Source of the DNA: Streptomyces avicenniae
Lineage (GTDB): Bacteria > Actinomycetota > Actinomycetes > Streptomycetales > Streptomycetaceae
DNA length: 64,000 nt
Reading direction: 5' to 3'
Assembly: GCF_000719135.1 (NCBI RefSeq)
Contig: NZ_JOEK01000004.1
Coordinates: 1-64,000, forward strand
This document shows positions 25,422 to 36,279 of this stretch, one piece after another. Made by a program: the position numbers and the translations under genes. The notes under the pieces are model-generated. The model did not search any database, had not been told where the DNA came from, and was given only the letters and a program-made list of their open reading frames with translations. Positions within the stretch are counted from its first letter, which is position 1. Every line of letters starts with the position of its first letter.

Positions 25422-26210
25422 ATGTCGGAACCGGACGCCTCGCCCCAGGCGCAGTTCTCCCTGGCGACCGAGGCGCTGGCCGGGCGCGTCCTGGGTGCCC
25501 TCACGGGCACCCAGGGTCCCCTCCCCCCTACGGGCCCGCCCGCCGCGGGCGCCCCCGGTGACGTGAAGGCGTACCTCGCCGCCGTCCGTGTCCTGGGCCC
25601 CGATCTCTACGCCCCCGCGCTGCTGCGCGGCACGCCCCCCGACCCGGCCGACACCGAGGCCGTCACCGAGGCGTTCCGCGTGTTCCCGCCCAGCCCCGCC
25701 GACCCGCCCGAGACCGTACGCCGCGACCGCGCGACGGCCCGGCTGCACCTCGGACTCGGCGGCGAGCCCCTGCCCGTGCCCCTCGCCCCCACGGCCGCGG
25801 AACCCGGGCTGCGCCCCGCCGCGGGACACGCCCTCCCACCGTGGCGCGCCTGGTCCGCGCACCTCGCGCCCCTGTCCGCCCTCGCCCTGCCGGGCGCCGA
25901 CGACACGCTCCAGGCCGAGGCGACCCGCCACTCACGCGCCCTCGCCCTGGGCACCACCCGCGCCCTCCTGCGCCGCGACCACCCCACCGCCGCCCGCCTC
26001 GCCCGCTGGCTCGCCCTCACCGAACGGCGCGGCGCCGTCCCCGCCCTGGACACCGAGGCCGTCCTCACGCACATCGACCTGTTCGGCGGCGGCAGCGTCC
26101 GCGCCAGGCTCGACACCGCGGTCGCGCGCCTCCTCCTCGTCACGGCGCCCCGCCACCGCCGCCCCGACGACACCGGCGCGGCAGGACACCAGGAAAGGCC
26201 CCCCGCATGA
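25422..26210 (+). CDS. Hypothetical protein of the small-peptide operon
   Basis: 262 aa. No domain recognised. It is Ala/Pro-rich with mostly helical segments; recognisable stretches are QFSLATEALAGRVLGAL, DVKAYLAAVRVLGPDLYAPALL and LFGGGSVRARLDTAVARLLL. There is no signal peptide, cysteine cluster or nucleotide-binding motif. The gene begins 69 bases after the 61-aa peptide gene and its stop overlaps the ATG of the next gene (ATGA), so the three are almost certainly one operon. It may be a partner or adaptor for the next protein (inference from position only). Confidence 0.7.
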   Translation: MSEPDASPQAQFSLATEALAGRVLGALTGTQGPLPPTGPPAAGAPGDVKAYLAAVRVLGPDLYAPALLRGTPPDPADTEAVTEAFRVFPPSPADPPETVRRDRATARLHLGLGGEPLPVPLAPTAAEPGLRPAAGHALPPWRAWSAHLAPLSALALPGADDTLQAEATRHSRALALGTTRALLRRDHPTAARLARWLALTERRGAVPALDTEAVLTHIDLFGGGSVRARLDTAVARLLLVTAPRHRRPDDTGAAGHQERPPA

Positions 26211-27145
26211 CCCACGAGCCGCCCGGCACCCCGTCCGTCCGCACGGTGGCCGCCCAGGTCGCCGCCGCCGCCCTCGGCTGGCTGCACCGCAACCGCCACC
26301 ACGGCGCGCTCCCCGCCGGGACCACCGCGGAGCTGGCCGACCCCGACGGCGTCTACAAGCCGCTCGGCGAGTCCGCGCTCGCCGGCTCCCTCGTCCTGCG
26401 CGAAGGGCTCGCCTCCACCGCCGACCTGGCGGCGGCGCGCGAGCTGGTCGCGTTTGCCTGGACCCAGCTCGGCGAGGGAAACCTGCTGTACGAGCGGCAG
26501 TTGCGGTACATGACGATGACGGACCCGCTGGAGGTCTACACCCACTTCGCGCGTGCCGGATACCGGCACCGGCGGCTCCACACCCTGCTGACCCACCTGC
26601 ACGGCCTCACGTCGCTGCGCGGCGCCGAGCAGATGCCCAACCGCCGCCTCGCCGTCGCCAACGCGGCCCGCGTCGCCCGCGTGGACCACGCCCTGGACTG
26701 GCCCGCGCTGACCCGCGCCACCTGGCTCGGCCACACCCCCGAGCCCTGGGCCCTCGACTGGATGACCGCCTACAGCGTCACGCACACCGTCTTCCACCTC
26801 ACCGACTGGGGCGCGCGGCCCGACGGCCTGCCCGACGAGCTCCAGGACTACCTGCGGACCTGGCTGCCCGTCTGGATCGACGTCTGGCGCGAGATCCAGG
26901 AGTGGGACCTCGTCGCCGAACTGCTCATCGTGGACGCCTGCCTGGCCGAACCCCGCTGCGACCCGGAGGACTGGGCCCTGCTCGCCGCCGTGCAGCGCGA
27001 GGACGGGCTGCTGGCGCGCGACGGGCGGCCCGTGTCCGAGGACGAGGCCCAGGCGTTCCGCGAGCACCACCACACGACGGTCGTCGCGGCCGTCGCCGGA
27101 ACGCTCGTCGCCTCCCGCTTCCGCGGCACGTCCGCCGCCGCCTGA
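26207..27145 (+). CDS. Conserved actinobacterial protein (DUF6895-like), third gene of small-peptide operon
   Basis: 312 aa, coupled to the preceding gene by an ATGA overlap. It is an all-helical, His/Trp/Arg-rich protein: AAALGWLHRNRHH, GVYKPLGESALAGSLVLREG, AARELVAFAWTQ, YERQLRYMTMTDPLEVYTHF, AEQMPNRRLAVANAARVARV, TWLGHTPEPWALDWMTAYSV and THTVFHLTDWGARPDG. These motifs match a family I recall as DUF6895 (unverified), whose function I do not know. The conserved His, Asp and Trp residues look enzymatic rather than structural. Linked to a short peptide gene, it could modify or bind that peptide. Confidence 0.7.
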   Translation: MTHEPPGTPSVRTVAAQVAAAALGWLHRNRHHGALPAGTTAELADPDGVYKPLGESALAGSLVLREGLASTADLAAARELVAFAWTQLGEGNLLYERQLRYMTMTDPLEVYTHFARAGYRHRRLHTLLTHLHGLTSLRGAEQMPNRRLAVANAARVARVDHALDWPALTRATWLGHTPEPWALDWMTAYSVTHTVFHLTDWGARPDGLPDELQDYLRTWLPVWIDVWREIQEWDLVAELLIVDACLAEPRCDPEDWALLAAVQREDGLLARDGRPVSEDEAQAFREHHHTTVVAAVAGTLVASRFRGTSAAA

Positions 27146-27384
27146 CCCGTGCGACGGCACGCCGTGCGGTCCACGAAGGGGCCGGGACCGACCACACGAA
27201 GGAGCGAACTTCTCGCGGCGCACCCCGCCCCGCGCAGACCGTTCCCCGCCCTGCCGGTGGCCGTCGCCGGCGCCCCGCTTTCCCGCGTTTCCCGCGCATT
27301 GGCATAGGAACGTCCCCGGCCGATGGCCATACTGGACGGTGGAGGGGGCGGCGCAGCCGACTGACGGGGGGCGACGGACACGCT

Positions 27385-29208
<1,824 letters not shown>

Positions 29209-29231
29209 CCGCGCGCACGTACCATGGCGGC

Positions 29232-29729
29232 ATGTCGTTTCTCCGCCGCCGCAGCGCCGCTTCACCCGCAGGCCCCGACTTCGACGTGCTCGCCATGGAC
29301 CCGGGCGACTGGCCGGGAGTGCTGGGCGCGGGGCTGCTTCCGGCGCCCGACGGCAGCTGCCAGGGCGTCGTGCTGCGCTACGACCTGTTCGGCGGGCGCG
29401 GACCCGCCATGGTCATCGGGAACCTCCCGGAGGGCTCACCCGCCCGGGAGGTCGCCGAGGGCGACGTGCCCTTCGAGGTCCACCAGCTGCTCGCCGCGCT
29501 GGAGATCGACGAGGAGGTCGTGACGACCGGCACCGAGGAGGTCCCCGTGATGCACGAGGACAGCCTCCTGATCGTCCGGCGGATCACCTGTAGCGAGAGC
29601 CGGGTGTCCTGCGTGCAGTTCGACCGCAGCGACGGCGTCCTCGTCACGATCGCCAGCTGGGACCGGCCGATCACCGACGAGCTGTACCAGCTCCTGAAGC
29701 CGCTGCCCGCCGAGATGTTCCAGCGCTAA
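29232..29729 (+). CDS. Conserved hypothetical protein
   Basis: 165 aa from ATG 29232. After a short basic start ([14 protein letters not shown]) the protein is acidic and compact: [60 protein letters not shown] and a C-terminal helix. No transmembrane segment. I recognise it as a Streptomyces hypothetical protein type but not a function. It starts 23 bases after the kinase stop, so co-transcription is likely. Its TAA overlaps the stop of the convergent phosphotransferase-like gene (CTAA). Confidence 0.75.
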   Translation: MSFLRRRSAASPAGPDFDVLAMDPGDWPGVLGAGLLPAPDGSCQGVVLRYDLFGGRGPAMVIGNLPEGSPAREVAEGDVPFEVHQLLAALEIDEEVVTTGTEEVPVMHEDSLLIVRRITCSESRVSCVQFDRSDGVLVTIASWDRPITDELYQLLKPLPAEMFQR

Positions 29730-30823
29730 CGGGTCCCCACCGCGGCCCGGACCGCGCGCCGGGCCAGCGCCCAGTCCTCGTGCAGCCGCCGCAGGCGCAG
29801 GCGTTGCTCCTCGCCGTAGGACAGGCCGCCGGGCGGCGCCACCACGGTGTCCCGCATCGCGCGCTGCACGTTCTCCTCGCACTGCCGGATCTCGCGGGTG
29901 AGGACCAGCATGAGGTTCACGAGGAACGCGTCCCGGCCGCCCCGCCCGTCCGCGTGCGCCGCCTGGCTGATGCGGCGGCGCGTCCCCGTCGCCCCGCCCA
30001 GGTCCGTCCACAGCGTCGCCAGGTCGTAGCCCGGCAGGTACCAGCCGGCCGTCTCCCAGCCGACCAGGACGGGACCCGTGGGCGAGAGCAGGACGTTCCC
30101 GAGCCGCGCCGCGCCGTGGCTGAACTCGCGCGGCAGCTCGCGTCCCGGTCTGGCGAGGCAGAACAGCAGGGTGTGCAGATCGCTGACGTCGCGGTCCGTG
30201 AGCAGTCCCAGGGTGTGGAAACGGGCGAGCTGCGCCGGGTAGTTGACCGCGTCGGGGAACGTGCCGTCCGGCGGCGTCCAGGAGTTGACCCGGCCGATGG
30301 CCTGGAGCACGGCGCGCTGGTCGGCCGCCGAGGGCAGCCCCGCCGGATGCCGCCGGTGCGCCGCGGCCCGGCCCGGCACGAACTCGGTCAGCAGCGTGCA
30401 GCGGTGCGGGTCGTCGGCGATGAGCCGCGGCACGCGCACCGGGGGCCGCAGCCGGACGAAGGTCCGGTAGGCCGCTATCTCCAGCCGGAACCGCTCGGCC
30501 CGCGCGCCGCCGCGCTCCGGAAGGCACTTGGCGACGACGGCCCGCCGCCCGGCCGTCCCGGCGAGCACGACGGAGGGGCCCGCGTCCCGCAGGACCTGCG
30601 CCGGGGTGAAGTCGGGGCAGATCTCGTGGACGGCCGACAGCGCCTCGCGCAGCCGCTCCCCTCGCGCTCCCGAGAAGTCCAGGCGACCACCGGCCGCCCG
30701 GCCCGGCGCCGTGCGGCGGGGTCGGGGGGAGCGGTCGGCGGGGCCGGAGGCGTACGGGTCGCCGACGGCGGCGCGCGGCTGCTGCCGGACCCGACCGGCC
30801 ACGGGTGAGGGTGACGGATACAT
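29726..30823 (-). CDS. Phosphotransferase-fold protein with missing catalytic aspartates
   Basis: 365 aa. The overall plan is that of aminoglycoside-phosphotransferase-family kinases: [22 protein letters not shown], the catalytic loop, then ATLWTDLGG. However, the loop that should read HGDxxxxN is [13 protein letters not shown] near residue 237 (Asp replaced by Ala), and the metal motif that should read a D-W-E is [11 protein letters not shown] (Asp replaced by Gly). Both key Asp residues are therefore gone while His, Asn and the rest remain, so this is probably a pseudo-kinase with a binding or regulatory role, unless the sequence is wrong at both places. The first 50 residues are low-complexity and the start may be later. 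Confidence 0.82.
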   Translation of the reverse strand: MYPSPSPVAGRVRQQPRAAVGDPYASGPADRSPRPRRTAPGRAAGGRLDFSGARGERLREALSAVHEICPDFTPAQVLRDAGPSVVLAGTAGRRAVVAKCLPERGGARAERFRLEIAAYRTFVRLRPPVRVPRLIADDPHRCTLLTEFVPGRAAAHRRHPAGLPSAADQRAVLQAIGRVNSWTPPDGTFPDAVNYPAQLARFHTLGLLTDRDVSDLHTLLFCLARPGRELPREFSHGAARLGNVLLSPTGPVLVGWETAGWYLPGYDLATLWTDLGGATGTRRRISQAAHADGRGGRDAFLVNLMLVLTREIRQCEENVQRAMRDTVVAPPGGLSYGEEQRLRLRRLHEDWALARRAVRAAVGTR

Positions 30824-30976
30824 AAGCGGGCATGGTCCCTTCGTGTGCCGGAAGGTTCACGGCGCCCTCCGGTCCGGTGGTGCCTGGCACCCTGGGGAAG
30901 TGTCGGCGTACGCCGGAACCGGAGTGACGCGGTGTCTACATCACTCCCTCCTACGGGTGGCACACCATGTGGCGCA

Positions 30977-30996
30977 CCCTGGCGAACCCTGGCGAA
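30977..30996. repeat. Tandem 10-bp direct repeat upstream of the NsdA-like gene
   Basis: CCCTGGCGAA occurs twice without a gap, at 30977-30986 and 30987-30996, about 60 bases before the NsdA-like GTG. It lies in the 234-base divergent region and could be a regulator site; no named factor is suggested. Confidence 0.5.
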
Positions 30997-31057
30997 TGCG
31001 GTTCGGCGCGTTGCGCGGTGGTTACTGTCAACTCAGCCGAGATCCTGGGGGCTTGAC

Positions 31058-32539
31058 GTGAGCAGCAGAACCAACACCCGCCTCGCGGACCTCTTCCGGC
31101 TCACCGGGTGGTCCAAGGGCGAGCTGGCCAGACTCGTGAACCGGCAGGCGGCGGCCCAGGGCTGCCCGCAGCTGGCGACCGACACCTCACGCGTGCGGCG
31201 CTGGATCGACATGGGGGAGATCCCCCGCGATCCGGTGCCCGAGGTGCTGGCGACGCTGTTCACCGAGCGACTCGGCCGTGTCGTGACCATCGAGGATCTC
31301 GGGTTGCGGCGGCCGGGCGAGGCGGGGAGCCAGCCGTCCCTGCGCGGACTGCCCTGGCCACCGGGCCGCACCGCCGAGGTCCTCACCGAATTCACGGGAA
31401 TGGATCTCATGCTCAACCGACGCGGCATGGTGGGCGCGGGCGCCGCGCTCGCCGCGGGATCAGCACTCAGCGATGCCCTGTACGACTGGCTCGGCGCCGT
31501 CTCCGGCGCCCCACCCGGCCCCGGCTCCCTCCACGGCGTGGACGCCGCCGGGTTCGACCGCTACGACGCGACACCCGTCGGCTCGGAGGAGATCGACGCC
31601 CTGGAGCACTCGGTCGAGGTGTTCCGCGCCTGGGACGCCGCGCGCGGCGGCGGACTCCAGCGCAAGGCGGTCGTCGGCCAGCTCAACGAGGTGGGCGGCA
31701 TGCTCGCCTACCACAACACCCCCCACATCCAGCGGCGGTTGTGGGCCGTCGCCGCCGATCTGGCCGTCCTCGCGGGCTGGATGTCGCACGACGTCGGCCT
31801 CGAACCCACGGCCCAGAAGTACTTCGTCATCGCCGCGCACGCCGCGCGCGAGGGCGGCGACCGGCCGCGCGCCGGTGAGGCGCTGTCCCGCGCCGCCCGC
31901 CAGATGCTCCACCTCGGGCGGCCCGACGACGCGCTGGACCTCATGCGGCTGGCCCGCGCGGGCTCCGGCCCCGGCGGGGAGGCCCTGCCGCGCACCCGCG
32001 CCATGTTCGCGACCGTCGAGGCATGGGCCGAGGCGGCGCGGGGCGAGGGCCAGGCGATGCGCCGCCGCCTGGGCGAGGCGGAGGAGCTGTTCGCCGCGGA
32101 CGACGGCGGCACGCCGCCGCCCGGCTGGATGCAGATGTTCGACGAGGCCGACCTGTACGGCATGCAGGCCCTGTCCCACCGGACGCTCGCCGAGCACGAA
32201 CCGGCCGCCGCCCGCACCGCCGAGGGGCACGCCAGGAGGGCCCTCGACCTGCGCGACGACACCAAGGCGAGGTCCCGGCTGTTCGACCAGATCTCCCTGG
32301 CCTCGGCCTGCCTCCTCGGGGACGACCCCGAGCAGGCCGAGAGCGCCGCGCGCGACGCGCTCCGGGTCATCGGCGAGAACTCCTCGCACCGCACCTGGGA
32401 CCGGCTGCGTGAGGTGCAGCGCCTCACCGGCGCCTACGCGGCGCAGCCCCGGATCGCCGCGCTGCGCCAGGACCTCGACCAGGCCATGCCCGCGCCGCGC
32501 CGTACGGACACCTCGGCGCTGAGCACGCGGCTGATCTGA
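31058..32539 (+). CDS. NsdA/NsdB-family TPR regulator
   Basis: 493 aa from GTG 31058. The N-terminal 80 residues match the NsdA/NsdB family: LADLFRLTGWSKGELARLVN, TDTSRVRRWIDMGE, PEVLATLFTERLGRVVTIED. A short hydrophobic segment (GMVGAGAALAAGSALSDALY) follows near residue 130, then the TPR-like helical region from about 180 (GLQRKAVVGQLNEVGG, GWMSHDVGLEPTAQKYFVIA, RAARQMLHLGRPDDALDLMR). NsdA and NsdB of S. coelicolor are negative regulators of sporulation and antibiotic production (established). Whether this is the orthologue of either is not decided here. The convergent PP2C gene and the following phosphatases suggest a developmental signalling group. Confidence 0.87.
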   Translation: MSSRTNTRLADLFRLTGWSKGELARLVNRQAAAQGCPQLATDTSRVRRWIDMGEIPRDPVPEVLATLFTERLGRVVTIEDLGLRRPGEAGSQPSLRGLPWPPGRTAEVLTEFTGMDLMLNRRGMVGAGAALAAGSALSDALYDWLGAVSGAPPGPGSLHGVDAAGFDRYDATPVGSEEIDALEHSVEVFRAWDAARGGGLQRKAVVGQLNEVGGMLAYHNTPHIQRRLWAVAADLAVLAGWMSHDVGLEPTAQKYFVIAAHAAREGGDRPRAGEALSRAARQMLHLGRPDDALDLMRLARAGSGPGGEALPRTRAMFATVEAWAEAARGEGQAMRRRLGEAEELFAADDGGTPPPGWMQMFDEADLYGMQALSHRTLAEHEPAAARTAEGHARRALDLRDDTKARSRLFDQISLASACLLGDDPEQAESAARDALRVIGENSSHRTWDRLREVQRLTGAYAAQPRIAALRQDLDQAMPAPRRTDTSALSTRLI

Positions 32540-32555
32540 GCCGGAGGACGGCACC

Positions 32556-32604
32556 GCGCCCGTCCCGGCCGCCCGGCGTGACGGGGCGGGTCCGGGACGG
32601 GCGC
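32556..32604. terminator. Hairpin between convergent NsdA-like and PP2C genes
   Basis: GCGCCCGTCCCGG at 32556-32568 pairs perfectly with CCGGGACGGGCGC at 32592-32604 (13 bp, 23-base loop) in the 76-base gap between convergent genes. A bidirectional terminator. Confidence 0.7.
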
Positions 32605-32615
32605 GCCGCCCGTGG

Positions 32616-33791
32616 TCACGGCCTGACGCGTGCCACCAGGACGCAGGCGTCCTCCGCGCGGTCCGACTCGCCGCACGCCTCGGTGATCACCCGCAGCGCC
32701 TCCGCCGCCGACGCCGCGCTGGTCAGCCGGGCCGCCAACGCGAGCAGCCGCGGGTCCCCGGCGTGGTCGGGGGCCCCCGCCCCCGGGATGGCCGGAAACA
32801 GACCGTCCGTATGAAGTACCAGTACGTCACCGGGCTCCAGGCGGTCCGCGCGCTCGGCGTAGAACGCGTCCGAGACCGCGCCCAGCAGCGTCCCCGACGG
32901 GCGGGGCAGGGCCCGGCCCCTGCCGTCACGGCACAGGAGCGGCGCGGGATGGCCCGCCTGCGCCCACGTCATCATCCGCGCCGCCGGTGCGTACCGGCAG
33001 CACAGGACGCTCGCGAGCACCGGCTGCGTGCCCCGGTCGAGGAGCTGCCCGAGGTGACCGAGCAGCGGCCCGGGCCCTGCACCGGTCAGCGCGATGCCCC
33101 GGACGCCCCCCAGCACCGTCGCCGTGTCGGCTGCGGCCCCTGGCCCCTGGCCCGACAGGTCGCCCACGCTCAGCAGGAGCCCGCCGCCCGGCAGGTCGAG
33201 GGCGTCGTACCACTTGCCGCTCGCGGCCCCGCCGTCCCCCTCCGGCGCGCCGCCCCCGCCCGCCGGGAGGAACCTGGCCGCCAGCTCAAGCGTCCCGAGG
33301 ACCCCGGCCCCGGGACCGTCGCCCGCGCCTCCGGGCCAGGGCACCAGGGCAGGACGGTCCGCCACCGGCACGGCGGCGCGCCTCGCCCCCACGGGCGCCG
33401 CCGGGACCGGGGCGTCCACCTCCTGGATCAGCGCCCACATCGCGACGGTGCCGCCCTCTGCGTCCACGACGGGCTCGCCCGCCATGCGGACCGCGCGCCG
33501 GCTGCCGTCGGGGCGCAGGACGCGGAACTCGCAGTCCATCGCCCGGCCGTCCACCAGGCAGCCGGTGACGGCGGCCGTCAGCAGCGGCTGGTCCTCCGCG
33601 GGCAGCCAGGACGGCAGCTGGTCGAGCGTGAGCGGCCCGTCGCCCGGCGGCCTGCCGAAGATCGTGTAGAGGCCGGGCGACCAGCGCGCGCCGTCGGTGA
33701 GCAGGTCCCACTCCGCCCTGCCGGTGCCCGCGCCGCCACCCGCCGAGCGCGGCTGTTCCAGCGCGCCGCCCGCCTCGTCGAGCTGTCCCAT
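32616..33791 (-). CDS. PAS-containing PP2C/SpoIIE-type phosphatase, variant metal site
   Basis: 391 aa from ATG 33791, chosen because GGGAGG sits about six bases upstream; the open frame extends to 34103 but with low-complexity sequence. A PAS-like domain is at about 20-145 (LYTIFGRPPGD, CEFRVLRPDGSRRAVRMAGEP). The PP2C domain follows at about 165-391: GKWYDALDLPGGGLLLSVGD, LSGQGPGAAA, GHPAPLL, LEPGDVLVLHTDGL and EDACVLVARV. The canonical first metal motif GGDWYD is SGKWYD here and the final D-D is E-D, so one or two metal ligands are altered. Such enzymes dephosphorylate anti-sigma antagonists. It may be weakly active or regulatory. Confidence 0.87.
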   Translation of the reverse strand: MGQLDEAGGALEQPRSAGGGAGTGRAEWDLLTDGARWSPGLYTIFGRPPGDGPLTLDQLPSWLPAEDQPLLTAAVTGCLVDGRAMDCEFRVLRPDGSRRAVRMAGEPVVDAEGGTVAMWALIQEVDAPVPAAPVGARRAAVPVADRPALVPWPGGAGDGPGAGVLGTLELAARFLPAGGGGAPEGDGGAASGKWYDALDLPGGGLLLSVGDLSGQGPGAAADTATVLGGVRGIALTGAGPGPLLGHLGQLLDRGTQPVLASVLCCRYAPAARMMTWAQAGHPAPLLCRDGRGRALPRPSGTLLGAVSDAFYAERADRLEPGDVLVLHTDGLFPAIPGAGAPDHAGDPRLLALAARLTSAASAAEALRVITEACGESDRAEDACVLVARVRP

Positions 33792-34179
33792 CGCCGCCTC
33801 CCACCGGTCGCGAGCCTCTCCCGCCGCGTGCGCCGCCTCGCCGTCCGGCACCGCCCGCGGCGACCGCCTCCCGCACGCGGTAGACGCGGAGGGCGCGGCA
33901 CAGGCGCGGCACGACGGGAGGGGCGGACGCGGAGTCCGGGCACGGAGCCCCTGGCCGGGGACCCGCGCGGCGTCCCCGTACGGGGCGGCCGGGCCGGACA
34001 GTCCCCGACTCTGGCACAGCCCTACCCATTCCGCGCGGGAATCAGCCGCCCGGGATCGCCGTTCGTTAGGGCCACGGCCCCTCGGAGTGGCAAGGTTGAG
34101 CACGGCTCCGCACCCCCCGCGAGCCGCCGGAACGGAAATCCCGTTGCCACCGGCACAACCGCACCGGATGCTGACTCAT
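33792..34179. other. Divergent intergenic region between PP2C and HEAT-repeat genes
   Basis: 388 bases. The reverse frame of the PP2C gene stays open through most of it, so a longer N-terminus cannot be excluded (GTG 33851 is one option), but the translated sequence is low-complexity Pro/Arg/Ala. The AT-richer part at about 34050-34180 probably holds the promoter of the HEAT-repeat gene. No other gene or repeat was seen. Confidence 0.5.
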
Positions 34180-35616
34180 ATGTTCGCCAGTCCCACCGAA
34201 ACAGACATAGCGCCCAGCGGAAGCCTCCTCGGGCTCCTCCAGCGAGGGCGCGGCGACGGCTGGCTGCACGCACTGGCCGCCCCCCGGCCGGAAGCGATGG
34301 CCGCCCTCGACCGGTGTGTCCTGCACGACCCCCGCCTGGACTGGCAGCTCGAACACCGCTCCCTCTACTACGCGCGCCTGTACGCCGAACTCGACGCGGA
34401 CCTCGGCGCCCTCGCCTCGCACCTCTTCCACCCCGACGACCTCGGCCGTCCCGAGGAGGAGCGCACCGGCCTCGCCCTCTCCGTCCTCGGCCACCTGACC
34501 TCGTACGACAACGACGCCGCCCGCGGCCTCCTGCGCCGCTACGCGGTCGAGGGCGCCAACTGGCGCTGGGCCCTCGACGAGCTGGCCGTCCGCGACGACG
34601 ACGCCGGGCTGCGCGCCCTCGGCCCGGCCGTCCTCGGCCGCTTCCCGGCCACCGAGGAGGGCGAGGCGGAACTCGTCGCCGCCGTCCGCGACGCCTTCGA
34701 GCCCCGGCCCTGGCGCCTGTGGGCCGAGGACCCCGCCCACCCGCGGCAGCGCGCCCGGCTGGCCCGCGCCCTCGAAGGCGGCCACTTCGACCGCTGGCAG
34801 CGCCAGCTCCGCCCCCCGGGCCCCCGCCCCGGCTGGAGCGTCGCCGCCGTCCTCGACTGGGCCCGCGAGGGGTACGAGAGCACCCCCCGCCAGTGGCGCG
34901 AGGCGCCCGCCGCCCGCTGCCTGTCCGCCGTGGCGGGCCCGGAGGACAGGCCGGAACTGCTCAGGGCCGCCGCCGACGGCGAGCCGCCCGTACGCGCCGC
35001 CGCCCTGCGTCACCTCGCCGAACGCGACGACCCCGACGTCTGCCCGCTCATCGAGGCGGCGGCCGTCACCGGCGACGCGGACGTGGCACGCGCCGCGCTG
35101 ACCGCGTTCTCCCGCATGTGCGGGCCCGGCGTCCTGGCGCAGGCGCGGCGCTGGGCCGGGCGCACGGACGCCCTCGGTCTCACCGCGGCCACCGTGCTCG
35201 CCCGGCGCGGCGACGCGCACGACGCGCCCTCCGTGCTCGGCGCGCTGCACCGCGTCCTGCGGTCGGGCGAGGCGGGCACCTGCGAGATGCGACCCCTGGT
35301 CGAGGGCGCGGGCCGCCTCGCCATCCGCGGCGCCGCGCCGCTCCTGCGGTACGTCTACCGCGAGACGCCGTCCTCGCAGCTGCGCGGCCACACGGCCAAG
35401 GCCCTCGCCGCCGTCGATCCCGGCTTCGCGGCGGGCTTCGCCGTCGAGTGCCTGTGGGACTGCGAGGAGGACACCCGCGAGACCGGCGCCCGTCACGCCA
35501 CCACGGGGGACACCCGCGTCATGGAACGGCTCCGCAGACTGGCCACCGATCCCGCCGAGGAGGCCGGGGTCCAGACCGCCGTCAGGGGCCGCCTCGACGG
35601 GCGCGCCGCGCCCTGA
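34180..35616 (+). CDS. HEAT-repeat protein
   Basis: 478 aa from ATG 34180; ATG 34168, four codons earlier, is also possible. Helical repeats recur through the protein: PEAMAALDRCVLHDPRLDWQ, GLALSVLGHLTSYDNDAARG, PVRAAALRHLAERDDPDV, ADVARAALTAFSRMCG, TCEMRPLVEGAGRLAIRGAA and SQLRGHTAKALAAVDPGFAA. They have the spacing of HEAT-like alpha-solenoid repeats, which act as protein-binding scaffolds. No catalytic motif is present, although PBS-lyase-type HEAT repeats are a related possibility. It may belong to the signalling group through its neighbours; the partner is unknown. Confidence 0.75.
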   Translation: MFASPTETDIAPSGSLLGLLQRGRGDGWLHALAAPRPEAMAALDRCVLHDPRLDWQLEHRSLYYARLYAELDADLGALASHLFHPDDLGRPEEERTGLALSVLGHLTSYDNDAARGLLRRYAVEGANWRWALDELAVRDDDAGLRALGPAVLGRFPATEEGEAELVAAVRDAFEPRPWRLWAEDPAHPRQRARLARALEGGHFDRWQRQLRPPGPRPGWSVAAVLDWAREGYESTPRQWREAPAARCLSAVAGPEDRPELLRAAADGEPPVRAAALRHLAERDDPDVCPLIEAAAVTGDADVARAALTAFSRMCGPGVLAQARRWAGRTDALGLTAATVLARRGDAHDAPSVLGALHRVLRSGEAGTCEMRPLVEGAGRLAIRGAAPLLRYVYRETPSSQLRGHTAKALAAVDPGFAAGFAVECLWDCEEDTRETGARHATTGDTRVMERLRRLATDPAEEAGVQTAVRGRLDGRAAP

Positions 35617-35638
35617 GCCACGCCGGGCGGGACGCCCG

Positions 35639-36091
35639 TCAGCCGTGCCCGGCGTGCGGCGCGAACAGGTCGAGCAGCCGGGTCCGCGCCGCGCGGACCC
35701 GGAAGGCCAGGATCTCCGAGATCACCCGCAGCAGGGCGTAGCCGAAGGCCGGGTCCGCGTCGCACATCGCCTGCACCTCGGCGCCCGCGAACTCGTACGC
35801 CCGCACCGGGCTGAGCGCCTCGGCGCCGAAGTCCCACTCGAAGGGCGGGAACAGCCAGGACCAGCCCAGCAGGTCGCCCGTGTCCAGGGACGACACGGCC
35901 GTGGGCCGCCGCCCGCCGAGCCGCAGGTCCAGCCGGACCGTCCCCGACCTGACGACCCAGAACCGGTCGGCGTGCCCCCGTTCCTCGAAGATCCGCGTCC
36001 CCTGGCCGAACGCGACCTCCCTGGCGAGGGTCATCAGCCGGTCGCGGTCGTCGGTCGGCAGGACCCTGAGCAGCCGTGGTGGTGCGGTCAT
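35639..36091 (-). CDS. Lone cyclic-nucleotide-binding-domain protein
   Basis: 150 aa from ATG 36091, preceded by GGAGGAGG. The sequence is a Crp-type cNMP-binding beta-roll with its C-helix: LLRVLPTDDRDRLMTLAREV, FGQGTRIFEERGHADRFWVV, SGTVRLDL and SSLDTGDLLGWSWLFPPFEW. The phosphate-binding cassette is weak: the position of the usual GELALL-R segment reads GDLLGWSWLF, so nucleotide binding is doubtful. There is no C-terminal helix-turn-helix, so it is not a DNA-binding Crp protein; it may sense a ligand or pair with another protein. It is divergent from the large PAS/GAF/SpoIIE gene. Confidence 0.82.
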   Translation of the reverse strand: MTAPPRLLRVLPTDDRDRLMTLAREVAFGQGTRIFEERGHADRFWVVRSGTVRLDLRLGGRRPTAVSSLDTGDLLGWSWLFPPFEWDFGAEALSPVRAYEFAGAEVQAMCDADPAFGYALLRVISEILAFRVRAARTRLLDLFAPHAGHG

Positions 36092-36279
36092 CGTGCGCCT
36101 CCTCCCGTCGCGGGGCGCGGGCCCGCGCGCCCGTCCTCCCATTGCACCCCCGGCCGGGCGCCCCCGCATCCGTGCGGCACTGACACGGACGGCGGCGCCC
36201 CGGTCGCCGCGGGTGCGTGGCTCCCGCACAGTGGGCGACGGGGGAGGCCGTGGTCCGGCAGTCAGGCCGAGGGAGGAAC

